Shown here piece by piece: positions 53,849 through 63,225 of a DNA stretch of 64,000 nt. Below the pieces are notes generated by a model. The model saw only the letters and a program-made list of their open reading frames with translations. It was not told the origin of the DNA and searched no databases. A program made the translations under genes and the position numbers. This DNA comes from an uncultured Shewanella sp. (GTDB lineage Bacteria > Pseudomonadota > Gammaproteobacteria > Enterobacterales > Shewanellaceae). The DNA lies in the NCBI RefSeq assembly GCF_947491715.1, contig NZ_CANLKR010000010.1:62001-126000 (forward strand), in the 5' to 3' direction. The number at the start of each line of letters is the position of its first letter. Position 1 is the stretch's first letter.

Positions 53849-54724
53849 CTATCGTCTTTTATCCACATAAGCTTCCTGAAAGGCGTATTGCTGACCAGAC
53901 TGTTTTTGTAATTGCAACACTTCTTTTGTACGCAGGCTGTTACTCCGTTCAAGGCCTATGGTGCCGATAAGTTTTGCATCAATTGGCAGGTAATCATAAC
54001 TCCCTTGGTCATTTTTAATTTTAACAAAGTTATCAGGTTTAACGTCCCATGGATTAAAGCCTGCTTTACGCAACATGGCTAAGGCGGATTCTGGAACAGC
54101 TTCAAAATCATGGTATCGGTAAATGCCACCTTTTTCTTTATGGCATTTGAGTAACTCACTTTGCGGTATGGTTTTAAAGGTACTAACGGTTACGGGCTGA
54201 CCATCGACTCCTATCATACGTTCGATTTTATGTGTCGCTAAATGAGCATATTTTCCCTTATAAAAATCCGGACTTTCATAGATTTCATTGAGTCTCAGGC
54301 AGGTTTTAGATTGTTTAATGTCGTCACCTAGTTTTTGTGACTTGACTATTTTTATCCCTTCACCAGAAGGCGTGATATAGACGTCTCTATTTGCGCCTTG
54401 ATAATGTTTGACCTTAGGTGTAAACATTATATCCAGTACCTTTCTACGGCATTGTGTATTGACCAGTTCGGTGAGCTGTTTTCCGCGTGTTTGAGTGGCA
54501 TTTTCTTCAGGTTTTCGTGCACGTAGAAAGAAGTCTTTTACGGCCGTGATTGGCCGCTTTATATGGTCGGTTAAATGATCATTGGCGCGTTGAATATGGA
54601 TATCATCATTATTACTGACTTTTATCGCATAGACTTTATCATTTAAGGTTAATCTTGATTCAGCTCTGATCTGCTCGATGGTATATTGCTTGATATCTTG
54701 AACGCTTCCCAACGTAATGGGCAT
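53849..54724 (-). CDS. Kinase-fold protein resembling secreted effector kinases
   Basis: 291 residues, no recognised gene. The C-terminal two thirds show a degenerate eukaryotic-type kinase: a beta-3-like IKIVK (Lys125/Lys128), a helix C candidate LRLNEIYE (Glu147), a catalytic loop FNPWDVKPDNF (Asp227, Lys229, Asn232; the HRD His-Arg are Pro-Trp), and a metal Asp249 in LPIDAKLIG in place of DFG. The order, spacing and small size recall OspG/NleH-type effectors, which also lack HRD. The first 100 residues are polar with no signal peptide, as for a type III secretion leader or chaperone region, but that is inference. Isolated between miaB and an island of sugar-acid genes, with a 629-base AT-rich upstream gap. 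Confidence 0.6.
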   Translation of the reverse strand: MPITLGSVQDIKQYTIEQIRAESRLTLNDKVYAIKVSNNDDIHIQRANDHLTDHIKRPITAVKDFFLRARKPEENATQTRGKQLTELVNTQCRRKVLDIMFTPKVKHYQGANRDVYITPSGEGIKIVKSQKLGDDIKQSKTCLRLNEIYESPDFYKGKYAHLATHKIERMIGVDGQPVTVSTFKTIPQSELLKCHKEKGGIYRYHDFEAVPESALAMLRKAGFNPWDVKPDNFVKIKNDQGSYDYLPIDAKLIGTIGLERSNSLRTKEVLQLQKQSGQQYAFQEAYVDKRR

Positions 54725-55353
54725 AAATTGTGCTCCTCTACAGTAAAATTGAGTAAATATGATGGTTTTTACCGCCTACAACTTGTAAAAACAATCATTT
54801 ATTATGTGTTTTATATATAAGTATGTTTAATTGCGTTTTTTTTATAAAATTTGTTTGTAAAACAGTCATGAAATTTAATCCTTTCGTTTTAATATGTGTC
54901 ATAAACCTTCTAATTAGATCGTAAAAATGTGAACTATATTCAATTCACTGTATATCATCTGTTTAATCAGGATTAGTCGGTATGTCGGTGTTTGTAGGAC
55001 ATGAAATCATGGTGGGTTAACAGGAGGGAAATCGCTTTTGACAAGGAATGAAGCTTAAGGTGAACGTGTATCGCTTATTGCTGAGATTTAGAAAGCTTTG
55101 TGTTAAAGCTGAATTGAACATTGTTTTTAAGAGGCTATCTTTTTAGTTTTTTATAAAAACTTGTATTATCAAAAGCCTGGTATATTTTATTTTTGCGATC
55201 TTTTTCTATCCTTCTCTTTGTGTATTTTTGGCGAGTCATTCTGGGGGCTGTATTTAGGTTTGTTCTATTGACTTTGTATTGAATTTTCGCTCTATTGGCT
55301 TCATATGCGTTATTTATTCACCCTAATTTAATTATCCTTGTAGAGGCTTTACC
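54725..55353. other. 629-base AT-rich gap between the kinase-like and aldolase genes
   Basis: A divergent intergenic region that must hold both promoters. It is markedly AT-rich, with long T- and A-runs (near 54770-54900 and 55140-55330). No ORF, palindromic operator or RNA motif is convincing. It probably marks the boundary of an acquired segment. Confidence 0.45.
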
Positions 55354-56124
55354 ATGTTTGAATTGCCAACAATAAACCTTAAGGGCAAAGTGTCAGCACA
55401 AGAGTGGCAAACTCGTGTTGAGCTTGCAGCTTGTTATCGACTGTTTGTTATGCAGGGCTGGGATGATCTCATTCATACGCATGTATCGGCACGCATTCCA
55501 GATTCAGAACATCTATTGATTAATGCATTTGGGTTGAGTTTTGATGAAATTACCGCTTCAAATTTAGTTAAAATTGATATTGATGGCAATATTGTCGAGC
55601 CCGAATGTCCTTTTACAATTAACCCAGCAGGCTTTACGATCCATAGTGCGGTGCACGAAGCACGCCATGCCGATCAATGTGCTTTGCATGTTCATACTAA
55701 TGAAACCATTGCCATTGCGAGTTTAGAAGAAGGTTTATTACCTTTGAGTCAGTATTCCATGTTTGCATTGGCATCACTGAGTTATCATGACTATGAAGGC
55801 TTAGCGGTTGATCATGATGAAAAAGTACGATTACAAAAAGACTTAGGGGATACTAACTTCATGTTACTGAGAAACCATGGAGCCTTAACCATGGGCAAAA
55901 CCATAGGCGATGCGTTCATGCATATGTATGATTTGGTGCGTGCTTGCCAAGTACAATTGCAAGTGATGTCCACGGGTATGAAGCCTATTTATGTTGATCA
56001 AAGTATTGTGGATGGTATCAAAGCGCAAGCGAATATTGTGCACTCTGGATTAACGGGTGGCCAAAAAGCATGGCCCGCAATGATGCGAAAAGTATTACGT
56101 CAATATCCTGATTTTGCAAATTAA
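55354..56124 (+). CDS. Class II aldolase/adducin family protein
   Basis: 256 residues. The class II aldolase fold is seen in DLIHTHVSARIPDSEHLLINAFG, then the zinc ligands in CALHVHTNETIAIAS (HVH) and FMLLRNHGALTMG (RNHGA). It could cleave or epimerise sugar phosphates or sugar acids, or be a catalytically altered adducin-like relative. The following gene, 94 bases downstream on the same strand, is a sugar-acid dehydratase, so a joint role in aldonate breakdown is likely. TAGAGG precedes the ATG. Confidence 0.8.
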   Translation: MFELPTINLKGKVSAQEWQTRVELAACYRLFVMQGWDDLIHTHVSARIPDSEHLLINAFGLSFDEITASNLVKIDIDGNIVEPECPFTINPAGFTIHSAVHEARHADQCALHVHTNETIAIASLEEGLLPLSQYSMFALASLSYHDYEGLAVDHDEKVRLQKDLGDTNFMLLRNHGALTMGKTIGDAFMHMYDLVRACQVQLQVMSTGMKPIYVDQSIVDGIKAQANIVHSGLTGGQKAWPAMMRKVLRQYPDFAN

Positions 56125-56218
56125 TATTATTGTTTTTCTATTGATGATTTTGGCTTATTGAAGCTACTTTTATTGAGCAAATCATGTTTACCATTAACTA
56201 TACCTTTGAGAGAACCCT

Positions 56219-57394
56219 ATGAAAGTCACTCATGTAGAAATTTTTGATATCGAATGTCCTAAACGCCCCGCTTGGAACCCTGTTTTTGTCCGTGTGCATA
56301 CCGATGAAGGGATCAGTGGTGTGGGTGAGGCTGGTCTGGCTTATGATTGGGGTCATAGTGCTGCAGCGGCAATGATTAAGGAAATTGCTGAAGCCGTTTT
56401 AATAGGCTTTAACCCTTTTAATACAGAACAGCTATGGTCTCGCATGCTTCGAGAAAGTTTTTGGGGGCTAGGGGGGGGGCCTGTGCTGTATTCTGCGATG
56501 AGTGCTATTGATACTGCACTTTGGGATATAAAAGGAAAGGCATTGGGTGTACCTGTGTATCAATTACTGGGGGGAAAGGTGAATGAAGAGCTGCGTACTT
56601 ATGCCAGTCAGTTACAATTTGATTGGGATACCACAATCAGTAAGCTCATTGAACCAGAAGAATACGCGCAAGCGGCGCTCAAAGCCGTTGCAGAAGGCTA
56701 TGATGCCGTTAAAGTGGATCCCATTGTGTATAATCACGACGGCAGCTCCTCTTTTGACCGCACCAAATTATTTACTCAGCCTCAAATGCGCTTGTTTGGT
56801 AATCGATTACGTGCAATTCGTGATGCTGTGGGAGAAGATGTCGATATTATCTTTGAGTCGCATTCTTTGATGGGGGCAGCTTCTGCTATCCAAATGGGTA
56901 AAGTCATCGAGGAAGTGGGTTGCATGATGTATGAAGAACCCGTTAATTATTTAAACTCAGCTGTGCATAAAAAAGTGGCTGAAAATGTCAATGTTCCTAT
57001 TGCAGGCGGGGAGCGCTTATACCACAGATGGGATGTACGTTCGTATTTTGAAGATCAAAGTATTGATGTATTGCAACCTGATGTGGGGCTATGTGGTGGC
57101 TTTACTGAAGCAAAGAAAGTCTGTGATTATGCCGATGTTTATGATATTCGTATTCAAGCTCATGTGTGTGGTGGGCCAGTTGCAACAGCTGCATCGTTAC
57201 ATTTAGAAACCGCTATTCCTAACTTTTTAATTCATGAGCACCATACTTACGCGATTAAAGATTGGAACCGAGAGCTGTGTTTACAAGATCCTCAGCCTGA
57301 AAAGGGGATTTTTAAAGTGACGGAAGTACCCGGTATCGGAATTGAGCTCAATGATGAAGTAGTGAAGCGCTCGCCTAACGTCACGGTTAAATAA
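56219..57394 (+). CDS. Enolase-superfamily sugar-acid dehydratase (mandelate racemase/muconate lactonizing type)
   Basis: 391 residues. N-terminal capping domain (1-115), then the barrel. Active-site features: KVD at 165-167 (Asp as metal-side residue), Glu213 in IFESHS with His215, Glu239/240 in MYEEP, Glu265 in GGERLY and His315 in AHVCGGPV. This set fits the mandelate-racemase subgroup, in particular D-galactonate/D-mannonate-type dehydratases, giving 2-keto-3-deoxy acids. The exact substrate is not determined. It is followed by convergent catabolic genes. Confidence 0.85.
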   Translation: MKVTHVEIFDIECPKRPAWNPVFVRVHTDEGISGVGEAGLAYDWGHSAAAAMIKEIAEAVLIGFNPFNTEQLWSRMLRESFWGLGGGPVLYSAMSAIDTALWDIKGKALGVPVYQLLGGKVNEELRTYASQLQFDWDTTISKLIEPEEYAQAALKAVAEGYDAVKVDPIVYNHDGSSSFDRTKLFTQPQMRLFGNRLRAIRDAVGEDVDIIFESHSLMGAASAIQMGKVIEEVGCMMYEEPVNYLNSAVHKKVAENVNVPIAGGERLYHRWDVRSYFEDQSIDVLQPDVGLCGGFTEAKKVCDYADVYDIRIQAHVCGGPVATAASLHLETAIPNFLIHEHHTYAIKDWNRELCLQDPQPEKGIFKVTEVPGIGIELNDEVVKRSPNVTVK

Positions 57395-57412
57395 TCCCTA
57401 TTATTCAGTACC

Positions 57413-58297
57413 TTAGTTGAATTTATACCAGTGAGCGGCATTAGTACACGTTAATGCCGCTATTTGTGCTTTGGGTAAATTCAGTGTGAGATAGTGTTCC
57501 CATAATTCATGATACTTTTGTGTGAATAGTACTAAAGGGAAGTTACTGGCTAACATCACCCGTTTAACCCCAAACGATTGAATGCATTGAGTGATGATAT
57601 CGAATTGCCATTGGTTTTTATATTGTCTGTCTACCATTTCCCAACCTGAACATTTAATCGCGCAATGTTTAAATGCACTGAGTGCTTCAAGGCTGCTTTG
57701 CCATTGTTGCCAAGTTGATTCCTGTGTTTGCGTGTGTGTTTCTGTGGAGGTGATGGGTGGCCAGCCTGCATGATTGATAATGACCTTTAATGAAGGAAGA
57801 GTTTGGAGTATTTGGATGAATAGATTAACAGCAGGTTTATCGCTAAGTGACATTTGTAAGTCAAAGCTTAAGTGATTGTTTGCAAGGTGAGCTAAATTAT
57901 TCTGCACCTGTTTTTGGCTGAGGATCTTATAGGCTTGATCATCTAAAATATGCCGACAACCGATAACGCAATGATATTGGCGCAGCTGTGTTAACTGAAG
58001 AACAAAGTCATTTTCATTCAGGGTTAAATCTATGCCAGCAACCGCTTTAAAGGGAAGACTGCAACTCGATTCTAGCCATGCAATTTCTCGCCAGGGGCGT
58101 GTATTATCAAATCCTGCTTCGATATGGACAAATCCTGCGAGCGTGCTTTTTTGCTTGAGCGTGAGTGCGTTTTCATGAAAGTCATGGCGAATTTTGGCTT
58201 TATCTGGCCAAAAAGGGGGATAGCCTTCTTTTAACCATTGATAATGCCCTCGAGTTCGATCAAAAAAATGTAAATGTGGATCAATGATTTTGTTCAT
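57413..58297 (-). CDS. Amidohydrolase/lactonase family protein
   Basis: 294 residues of the amidohydrolase 2 family (COG3618-like). N-terminal metal motif IIDPHLHFFDRTRGHYQWL, then HIEAGFDNTRPW, VIGCRHILDD, and late KVIINHAGWPP and CAIKCSGWEM. Members include L-fuconolactonase and related aldonolactonases. It is convergent with, and 18 bases from, the dehydratase gene, and fits as a sugar lactonase in the same pathway. Confidence 0.82.
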   Translation of the reverse strand: MNKIIDPHLHFFDRTRGHYQWLKEGYPPFWPDKAKIRHDFHENALTLKQKSTLAGFVHIEAGFDNTRPWREIAWLESSCSLPFKAVAGIDLTLNENDFVLQLTQLRQYHCVIGCRHILDDQAYKILSQKQVQNNLAHLANNHLSFDLQMSLSDKPAVNLFIQILQTLPSLKVIINHAGWPPITSTETHTQTQESTWQQWQSSLEALSAFKHCAIKCSGWEMVDRQYKNQWQFDIITQCIQSFGVKRVMLASNFPLVLFTQKYHELWEHYLTLNLPKAQIAALTCTNAAHWYKFN

Positions 58298-58401
58298 TTC
58301 ATCAGCGCAAAAATGAGTTTACTTGATATTACTTGATTATTCGCTCTGATGAAATATCATTCAAATTGTTTGTTATTTATGCCTTTAACTAGGTGGTTTT
58401 G

Positions 58402-59127
58402 TTATTGCGTGGTGTAGCCACCATCGATAACTTGTAAACTGCCCGTAATAAATTTTGCTTTATCTGATGCTAAAAAGAGAACTAGCTCTGCGACTTCTTC
58501 GGGTTGACCTAAGCGCCCTAAAGGTTGAAGAGCGGCTTCTTCTTTATGTATGTCTGCTTTATTTGCCCCAGAACGGCGGCAGTAGTTATCAATAGCGTCG
58601 TGATATAAAGGGGTTTCAATTGTCCCTGGGCACACGGCATTGGCACGAATATTAAATGAGGCGTAATCAAGAGCGGTGGTTTTTGCCATTGAGGCCAGTG
58701 CTGATTTCGTTAAACTATAAGCAAAAGAGTTAGGTTTTCCAACTAAGGCTTGTTCTGAAGAGATTAATATAATAGCGCCTTGTTGGTTGGCTTTCATATT
58801 CGGGAGCACGGCTTTCATGGCGGCATAAGCGCCTTTTACATTAATACTAAAAACCTTGTCTAGTTCCGCTTCACTGGTGTTTTCTATCGTTGCAGAAAAG
58901 TGGATGCCTGCGTTTGATACCAGCACATCAATATTATAATTTTGAGCAATGTGATTAATGATTTGGGTGACTTGCTCAAGGTTGGTGATGTCGCATTGAC
59001 GAAATTGCCCAAGATCACTGGGTTGTAAATCAAGGTTAAACACCTGATAGTCATTCTCTAAAAAGAGTTTCACGACACTCAATCCTATTCCCGAACTTCC
59101 GCCTGTAACAATGCACGTTTTTTTCAT
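58402..59127 (-). CDS. Short-chain dehydrogenase/reductase (sugar or keto-deoxy acid)
   Basis: 241 residues of the classical SDR fold: TGGSSGIGLSV (8-18), NAG in VSNAGIHF, catalytic Ser in LISSEQALVGK, YSLTKSA, and VCPGTIETPLY. The Asp at the end of beta-2 (NLDLQ) suggests NAD. In the fucose-type oxidative route SDRs oxidise either the sugar or the 2-keto-3-deoxy acid. Same strand as, and 104 bases upstream of, the lactonase, so the two form a pair. Confidence 0.82.
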   Translation of the reverse strand: MKKTCIVTGGSSGIGLSVVKLFLENDYQVFNLDLQPSDLGQFRQCDITNLEQVTQIINHIAQNYNIDVLVSNAGIHFSATIENTSEAELDKVFSINVKGAYAAMKAVLPNMKANQQGAIILISSEQALVGKPNSFAYSLTKSALASMAKTTALDYASFNIRANAVCPGTIETPLYHDAIDNYCRRSGANKADIHKEEAALQPLGRLGQPEEVAELVLFLASDKAKFITGSLQVIDGGYTTQ

Positions 59128-59571
59128 TTTTGGCTCTGGTGATGTGTTGATAATGACATTAGTGTAAAGGGATGAGCGTTATTTAGTACACTTAATTTTC
59201 TTTAAGTCGATTTTAATTCTGCGTTTTACTTTCCTCTCATCAATAGTGCGGATTTAACGTTGTGAGCAAAGCGATAGGGTTTGTAAGTGACGCTCTTACT
59301 CATGGTTATCAATACAGCTTGAAATGCCTATTAATGTGCATAAATCAATGAAGATATGAGTCAGAAAATTTCGCATATTCATGGCCTCCCGTTTTATCCT
59401 TTATCAAATTTATTCGCGTTTATTTTTCTTCTGTGCTTCTGAAAGATATGCGCTATGTCTCAAGCGCTGCATGCCTGTCTGTGGTAAGATGCTTACCATT
59501 AAAAGTTTGATGATGATCGCTACTTTGAGTCCTGTTGAAAACACTTCTTTTCAACAGGCTAGTGATCAGCC
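59128..59571. other. 444-base intergenic region SDR / hydroxylase
   Basis: Holds two divergent promoters. A 64-codon frame (59381-59575) has no Shine-Dalgarno or family. I see no operator or repeat I can support. Confidence 0.4.
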
Positions 59572-60852
59572 ATGAGACATGAACAGATAAAGGTGAGGGC
59601 GCGTCAAGTGAGCCAAGTGCAAGGAATTGATATTCAACATGATGTGGTGATTATCGGTGGGGGCATGGTCGGTGCCGCCAGTGCGGTAGGGCTAGCCCAG
59701 CTGGGTCTCAATGTTGCTGTACTGGAAAGGGTGCAGCCGCAAGCTTATGAGCCTTCACAGCCTTTGGATTTACGCGTGTCTGCGATAAGTGCTCAATCTG
59801 AAAAGTTGCTTCGAGGGTTAGGTGCGATGGATTTTCTGCATCAAGCACGCATGCAAAGGTTTCAAGGGCTTGAAACTTGGGAGCTAGAGGGTTTTATTAC
59901 CCGCTTTCACAGTGAACAAATTGGTGAAACCCATTTAGGTTATATTGTTGAAAACCGTTTGATTCAATTGGCTTTGTGGGAGCAAATGCAAACATTGGAT
60001 AATGTGCATCTTTATTGCCCTGTTAAAGTAAAAGCATTGTCACGTCACATTCGGCCTTATCAAGTGTCGGTGCTTTCACCTGGGCAAAAGGCGCCTTTGT
60101 CTTCTGCTGTACAAGTGACTTTAGAAGATGGGCGTACTTTGACGGCGCCATTATTAGTGGGTGCTGATGGTGCGAATTCGTTTGTGCGTCAATGGGCCAA
60201 TATTGGTGTAAGTGGTTGGGACTACGCTCAATCGGCCATGTTAATTAATATTAGAACGGCGAAAGCAGAACCGCCAGTGACTTGGCAACAATTTACGCCC
60301 AAAGGGCCTCGCTCTTTATTACCACTACCTGATAATCATGCCTCACTCGTTTGGTATGATGATGCGCAAAAAATAAAGCAATTATCACAATTAAATAATA
60401 AGGCGTTAGCCACACAAATTCGGGCGCAATTTCCCAGTCGATTAGCAGCAGATTTTGAGGTGCTAGATAAAGGTTTTTTCAGTTTAACTCGTCGCCATGC
60501 TCAGAGCTATTTTATTGATAATGTGGTGATTTTAGGTGATGCTGCTCATACCATTAACCCTCTTGCTGGTCAGGGAGTCAATTTAGGTTTTAAGGATGTG
60601 GCTGCTCTTATTGAATCAGTTAAGCAAAGAATGTCTGTCGCAGATAGCTGGTGGGATAACATTATGCTGACCCATTATCAGTCTAGTCGATATCGGGATA
60701 ACCAATTGATGATGTCGGCGATGGATGTTTTTTATGCCAGCTTCAGTAATGATCTATTGCCACTAAAACTTATCCGTAATGGTATGCTTAAATTGGCCAA
60801 TGTTGAGGGGCCGATTAAGCGTAATGTACTCAAGTATGCCATGGGTTTTTAA
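59572..60852 (+). CDS. ubiF: FAD-dependent ubiquinone-biosynthesis hydroxylase (UbiF-like)
   Basis: 426 residues. FAD motif HDVVIIGGGMVGAASAVGLAQ (about 24-44), middle LLVGADGANSFVRQW and late ILGDAAHTINPLAGQGVNLGFKDV (FAD and NAD contact). Similar to UbiF (C6 hydroxylation of the ubiquinone ring) including the end [23 protein letters not shown] ... LKYAMGF. UbiH/VisC paralogues share these motifs. The N-terminal 22 residues are extra. The 3' end is duplicated just downstream. Confidence 0.82.
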   Translation: MRHEQIKVRARQVSQVQGIDIQHDVVIIGGGMVGAASAVGLAQLGLNVAVLERVQPQAYEPSQPLDLRVSAISAQSEKLLRGLGAMDFLHQARMQRFQGLETWELEGFITRFHSEQIGETHLGYIVENRLIQLALWEQMQTLDNVHLYCPVKVKALSRHIRPYQVSVLSPGQKAPLSSAVQVTLEDGRTLTAPLLVGADGANSFVRQWANIGVSGWDYAQSAMLINIRTAKAEPPVTWQQFTPKGPRSLLPLPDNHASLVWYDDAQKIKQLSQLNNKALATQIRAQFPSRLAADFEVLDKGFFSLTRRHAQSYFIDNVVILGDAAHTINPLAGQGVNLGFKDVAALIESVKQRMSVADSWWDNIMLTHYQSSRYRDNQLMMSAMDVFYASFSNDLLPLKLIRNGMLKLANVEGPIKRNVLKYAMGF

Positions 60853-60860
60853 GTCGGTAT

Positions 60861-61014
60861 GTCTGTGATGGATGTGTTTTACGCCAGCTTCAGTAATGAG
60901 CTATTGCCGATTAAATGAATACGTAATGGCATGCTTAAATTGACTAATCTTGAGCGACGTTGAGGGGCCGATTAAGCGTAATGTACTCAAGTATGCCATG
61001 GGTTTTTAAGTCAG
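60861..61014 (+). pseudogene. Decayed tandem duplicate of the ubiF 3' end
   Basis: Bases 60868-61009 repeat the last 130 or so bases of ubiF (from 60721): ATGGATG, GCCAGCTTCAGTAATGA, CGTAATGG, then GAGGGGCCGATTAAGCGTAA and TACTCAAGTATGCCATGGGT to the stop. The copy has a 10-base insertion (distance grows from 147 to 157), a TGA in the frame (ATTAAATGA) and several substitutions. It has no start of its own. Confidence 0.85.
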
Positions 61015-61142
61015 TATAAGTGGCCATTTGTTGACGGGGTATTTGGATGCTAAAATACTCGACTTTTATATTTTAGTGATGCTTATGGCCTCATTGATCC
61101 ACTACATAATGCAGTGACAATAGATAATAAAGATTGGAAAAC

Positions 61143-61727
61143 ATGAGCGATATAAAATTGATTGTGGGTCTTGCCAATCCTGGTGCCCAGTATGAACGAA
61201 CGCGGCATAATGCTGGGGCTTGGTATATAGAAGAGCTGGCACGATTATGTGGGGTAAACTTAGTTCCTGACAGTAAGTATTTTGGATTAACAGCAAAGGC
61301 GCAATTTGAAGGTAAAGCGGTGCGTTTGTTGATCCCAACAACCTTTATGAATTTAAGCGGTAAATCCGTGGGGGCGTTAGCCAATTTTTTTCGTATTAAA
61401 CCAGAAGAAATACTCGTGGCGCATGATGAGCTGGATATGCCGCCAGGCGTCGCTAAGTTTAAATTGGGTGGCGGTCATGGTGGTCATAATGGCTTGAAAG
61501 ATATCATTGCAAAAATGGCAAATGATAAAGGTTTTTATCGGTTACGTATTGGTATTGGGCATCCAGGTGATAGAAATCTGGTGAGCAACTATGTCTTGAG
61601 CAAAGCGTCACCGACTGATCAAGGTTTGATTGATGCAGTGATAGATGAAGCTGTGCGGTCAACACAAGTGTTATTTAATCAAGATATGAGTAAAGCAATG
61701 CACAGGTTGCATTCTTTTAAAGCATAA
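61143..61727 (+). CDS. pth: Peptidyl-tRNA hydrolase
   Basis: 194 residues from the ATG at 61143 (a TTG three codons upstream is possible). Family motif [25 protein letters not shown] with the catalytic His (RHNAG, about 20). [42 protein letters not shown] with Asp and Asn sites follow. It frees tRNA from peptidyl-tRNA. The pth-ychF order is near-universal in gammaproteobacteria. Confidence 0.96.
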   Translation: MSDIKLIVGLANPGAQYERTRHNAGAWYIEELARLCGVNLVPDSKYFGLTAKAQFEGKAVRLLIPTTFMNLSGKSVGALANFFRIKPEEILVAHDELDMPPGVAKFKLGGGHGGHNGLKDIIAKMANDKGFYRLRIGIGHPGDRNLVSNYVLSKASPTDQGLIDAVIDEAVRSTQVLFNQDMSKAMHRLHSFKA

Positions 61728-61792
61728 TTTAATCGTTGCCGTGATTGATGTTAGATCCGGTCTCGAGTCGTCGAAAAGATAAAGGTAAAAAT

Positions 61793-62884
61793 ATGGGTTT
61801 TAAATGCGGTATCGTTGGCCTGCCAAATGTAGGTAAATCAACTCTTTTTAATGCGTTAACTAAGGCGGGTATTGAAGCTTCAAATTTCCCATTTTGTACG
61901 ATTGAGCCCAATACGGGTGTGGTACCAGTGCCGGATCTGCGTTTAGACGCTTTAGCTGCGATTGTGAGTCCTGAGCGTGTTATCCCAACGACAATGGAAT
62001 TTGTTGATATTGCAGGCTTAGTCGCTGGCGCGTCAAAAGGCGAAGGTTTAGGTAATAAGTTTCTTGCCAATATTCGTGAAACTGATGCCATAGGTCATGT
62101 GGTGCGTTGTTTTGAAGATGACAATATCGTGCATGTAGCGAATCAAGTCTCTCCAGCAAGCGATATCGAAGTGATCAATACCGAATTAGCATTAGCGGAT
62201 TTAGATTCTTGTGAACGTGCCATTACCCGTCAGCAAAAAAGAGCCAAAGGTGGTGATAAAGACGCTAAGTTTGAAGTGACAGTGCTTGAAAAAATGCGTC
62301 CAATATTAGATGAAGGCCATATGTTGCGTTCATTGGACTTAGCTAAGGAAGAGTTAGAAGCTGTTGCTTATCTAAACTTTTTAACCCTTAAGCCGACAAT
62401 GTATATTGCCAATGTTTCTGAAGATGGTTTTGAAAATAACCCCCATTTAGATGCCGTTCGTGAAATTGCAGCAAAAGAAAATGCGGTTGTAGTGCCAGTG
62501 TGTGCTGCCATCGAGTCAGAGCTTGCTGAGATGGACGCTGAAGATCGTGAGGAGTTTATGGCTGATTTGGGCTTAGAAGAGCCTGGTCTTGATCGCGTTA
62601 TTCGCAGTGGTTATGAATTATTAACCTTGCAAACTTACTTTACCGCAGGGGTTAAAGAAGTGCGTGCGTGGACGGTGGCCGTTGGTGCAACTGCTCCGCA
62701 AGCGGCTGGTGTTATTCATACCGATTTTGAACGCGGATTTATTCGTGCACAAGTGATGGCTTATGATGACTTTATCACTTATAAAGGTGAAGCAGGCGCT
62801 AAAGAAGCGGGTAAATTACGTGTAGAAGGCAAGAACTATATCGTCAAAGATGGCGATGTGATGCATTTCTTATTTAATGTCTAA
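61793..62884 (+). CDS. ychF: Redox-regulated ATPase YchF
   Basis: 363 residues from the ATG at 61793 (AAGGT upstream; the frame is open farther back). P-loop [22 protein letters not shown]3 [14 protein letters not shown]4-like TMYIANVSE (N-V-S-E rather than NKxD, explaining ATP over GTP), and a C-terminal TGS domain ([35 protein letters not shown]). It binds ribosomes and responds to oxidative stress. 66 bases after pth. Confidence 0.96.
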   Translation: MGFKCGIVGLPNVGKSTLFNALTKAGIEASNFPFCTIEPNTGVVPVPDLRLDALAAIVSPERVIPTTMEFVDIAGLVAGASKGEGLGNKFLANIRETDAIGHVVRCFEDDNIVHVANQVSPASDIEVINTELALADLDSCERAITRQQKRAKGGDKDAKFEVTVLEKMRPILDEGHMLRSLDLAKEELEAVAYLNFLTLKPTMYIANVSEDGFENNPHLDAVREIAAKENAVVVPVCAAIESELAEMDAEDREEFMADLGLEEPGLDRVIRSGYELLTLQTYFTAGVKEVRAWTVAVGATAPQAAGVIHTDFERGFIRAQVMAYDDFITYKGEAGAKEAGKLRVEGKNYIVKDGDVMHFLFNV

Positions 62885-62922
62885 GCGATAAAAGATGAGA
62901 TAAGGTGTATTTGTTGGCAGTG

Positions 62923-62959
62923 CTGTCATCATTGAGCATTGATTTTTCAGTGATGACAG
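62923..62959 (+). terminator. Hairpin downstream of ychF
   Basis: CTGTCATCA (62923-62931) pairs with TGATGACAG (62951-62959), 39 bases past the ychF stop. The loop is 19 bases and there is no U-run. Confidence 0.35.
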
Positions 62960-63158
62960 AGAAGAAGTCTTGTTTATTGTGTGTCTAAGTTGAGTCAAAG
63001 CAACATGGATTGCTGCTTGGTGTTGAAGAAGTTATTGACCTCAGGCTTGAAAATCAATTAAATGGCTTTATTTATGACAGTAATTGAAGAAGTGTTAGTC
63101 ATTTTGGTGAAGTTATCGCCAAGCAGTGCTTTTTCATGTGAATTGCTAAAAAAAGCGG

Positions 63159-63195
63159 TTGACCTTGATACCTTGAATAAGCATAATACGCCCCG
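63159..63195 (+). promoter_or_regulatory. Strong stable-RNA-type promoter for the tRNA array
   Basis: TTGACC (-35, 63159-63164), a 17-base spacer and CATAAT (-10, 63182-63187) are followed by ACGCCCC, a GC-rich discriminator as in stringently controlled rRNA/tRNA promoters. An A-run (63146-63154) upstream could act as an UP element. Transcription would begin near 63194, about 32 bases before tRNA-Met 1. The rest of the gap after ychF, apart from the hairpin at 62923, holds nothing else I can support. Confidence 0.75.
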
Positions 63196-63225
63196 TTCCT
63201 CGCTGATAGCGATTAACAAAACGTT

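Noticed and set aside
59381..59575. 64-codon frame ahead of the UbiF-type gene
   Set aside because: No ribosome binding site or family, and its end overlaps the ubiF start; likely leader DNA.
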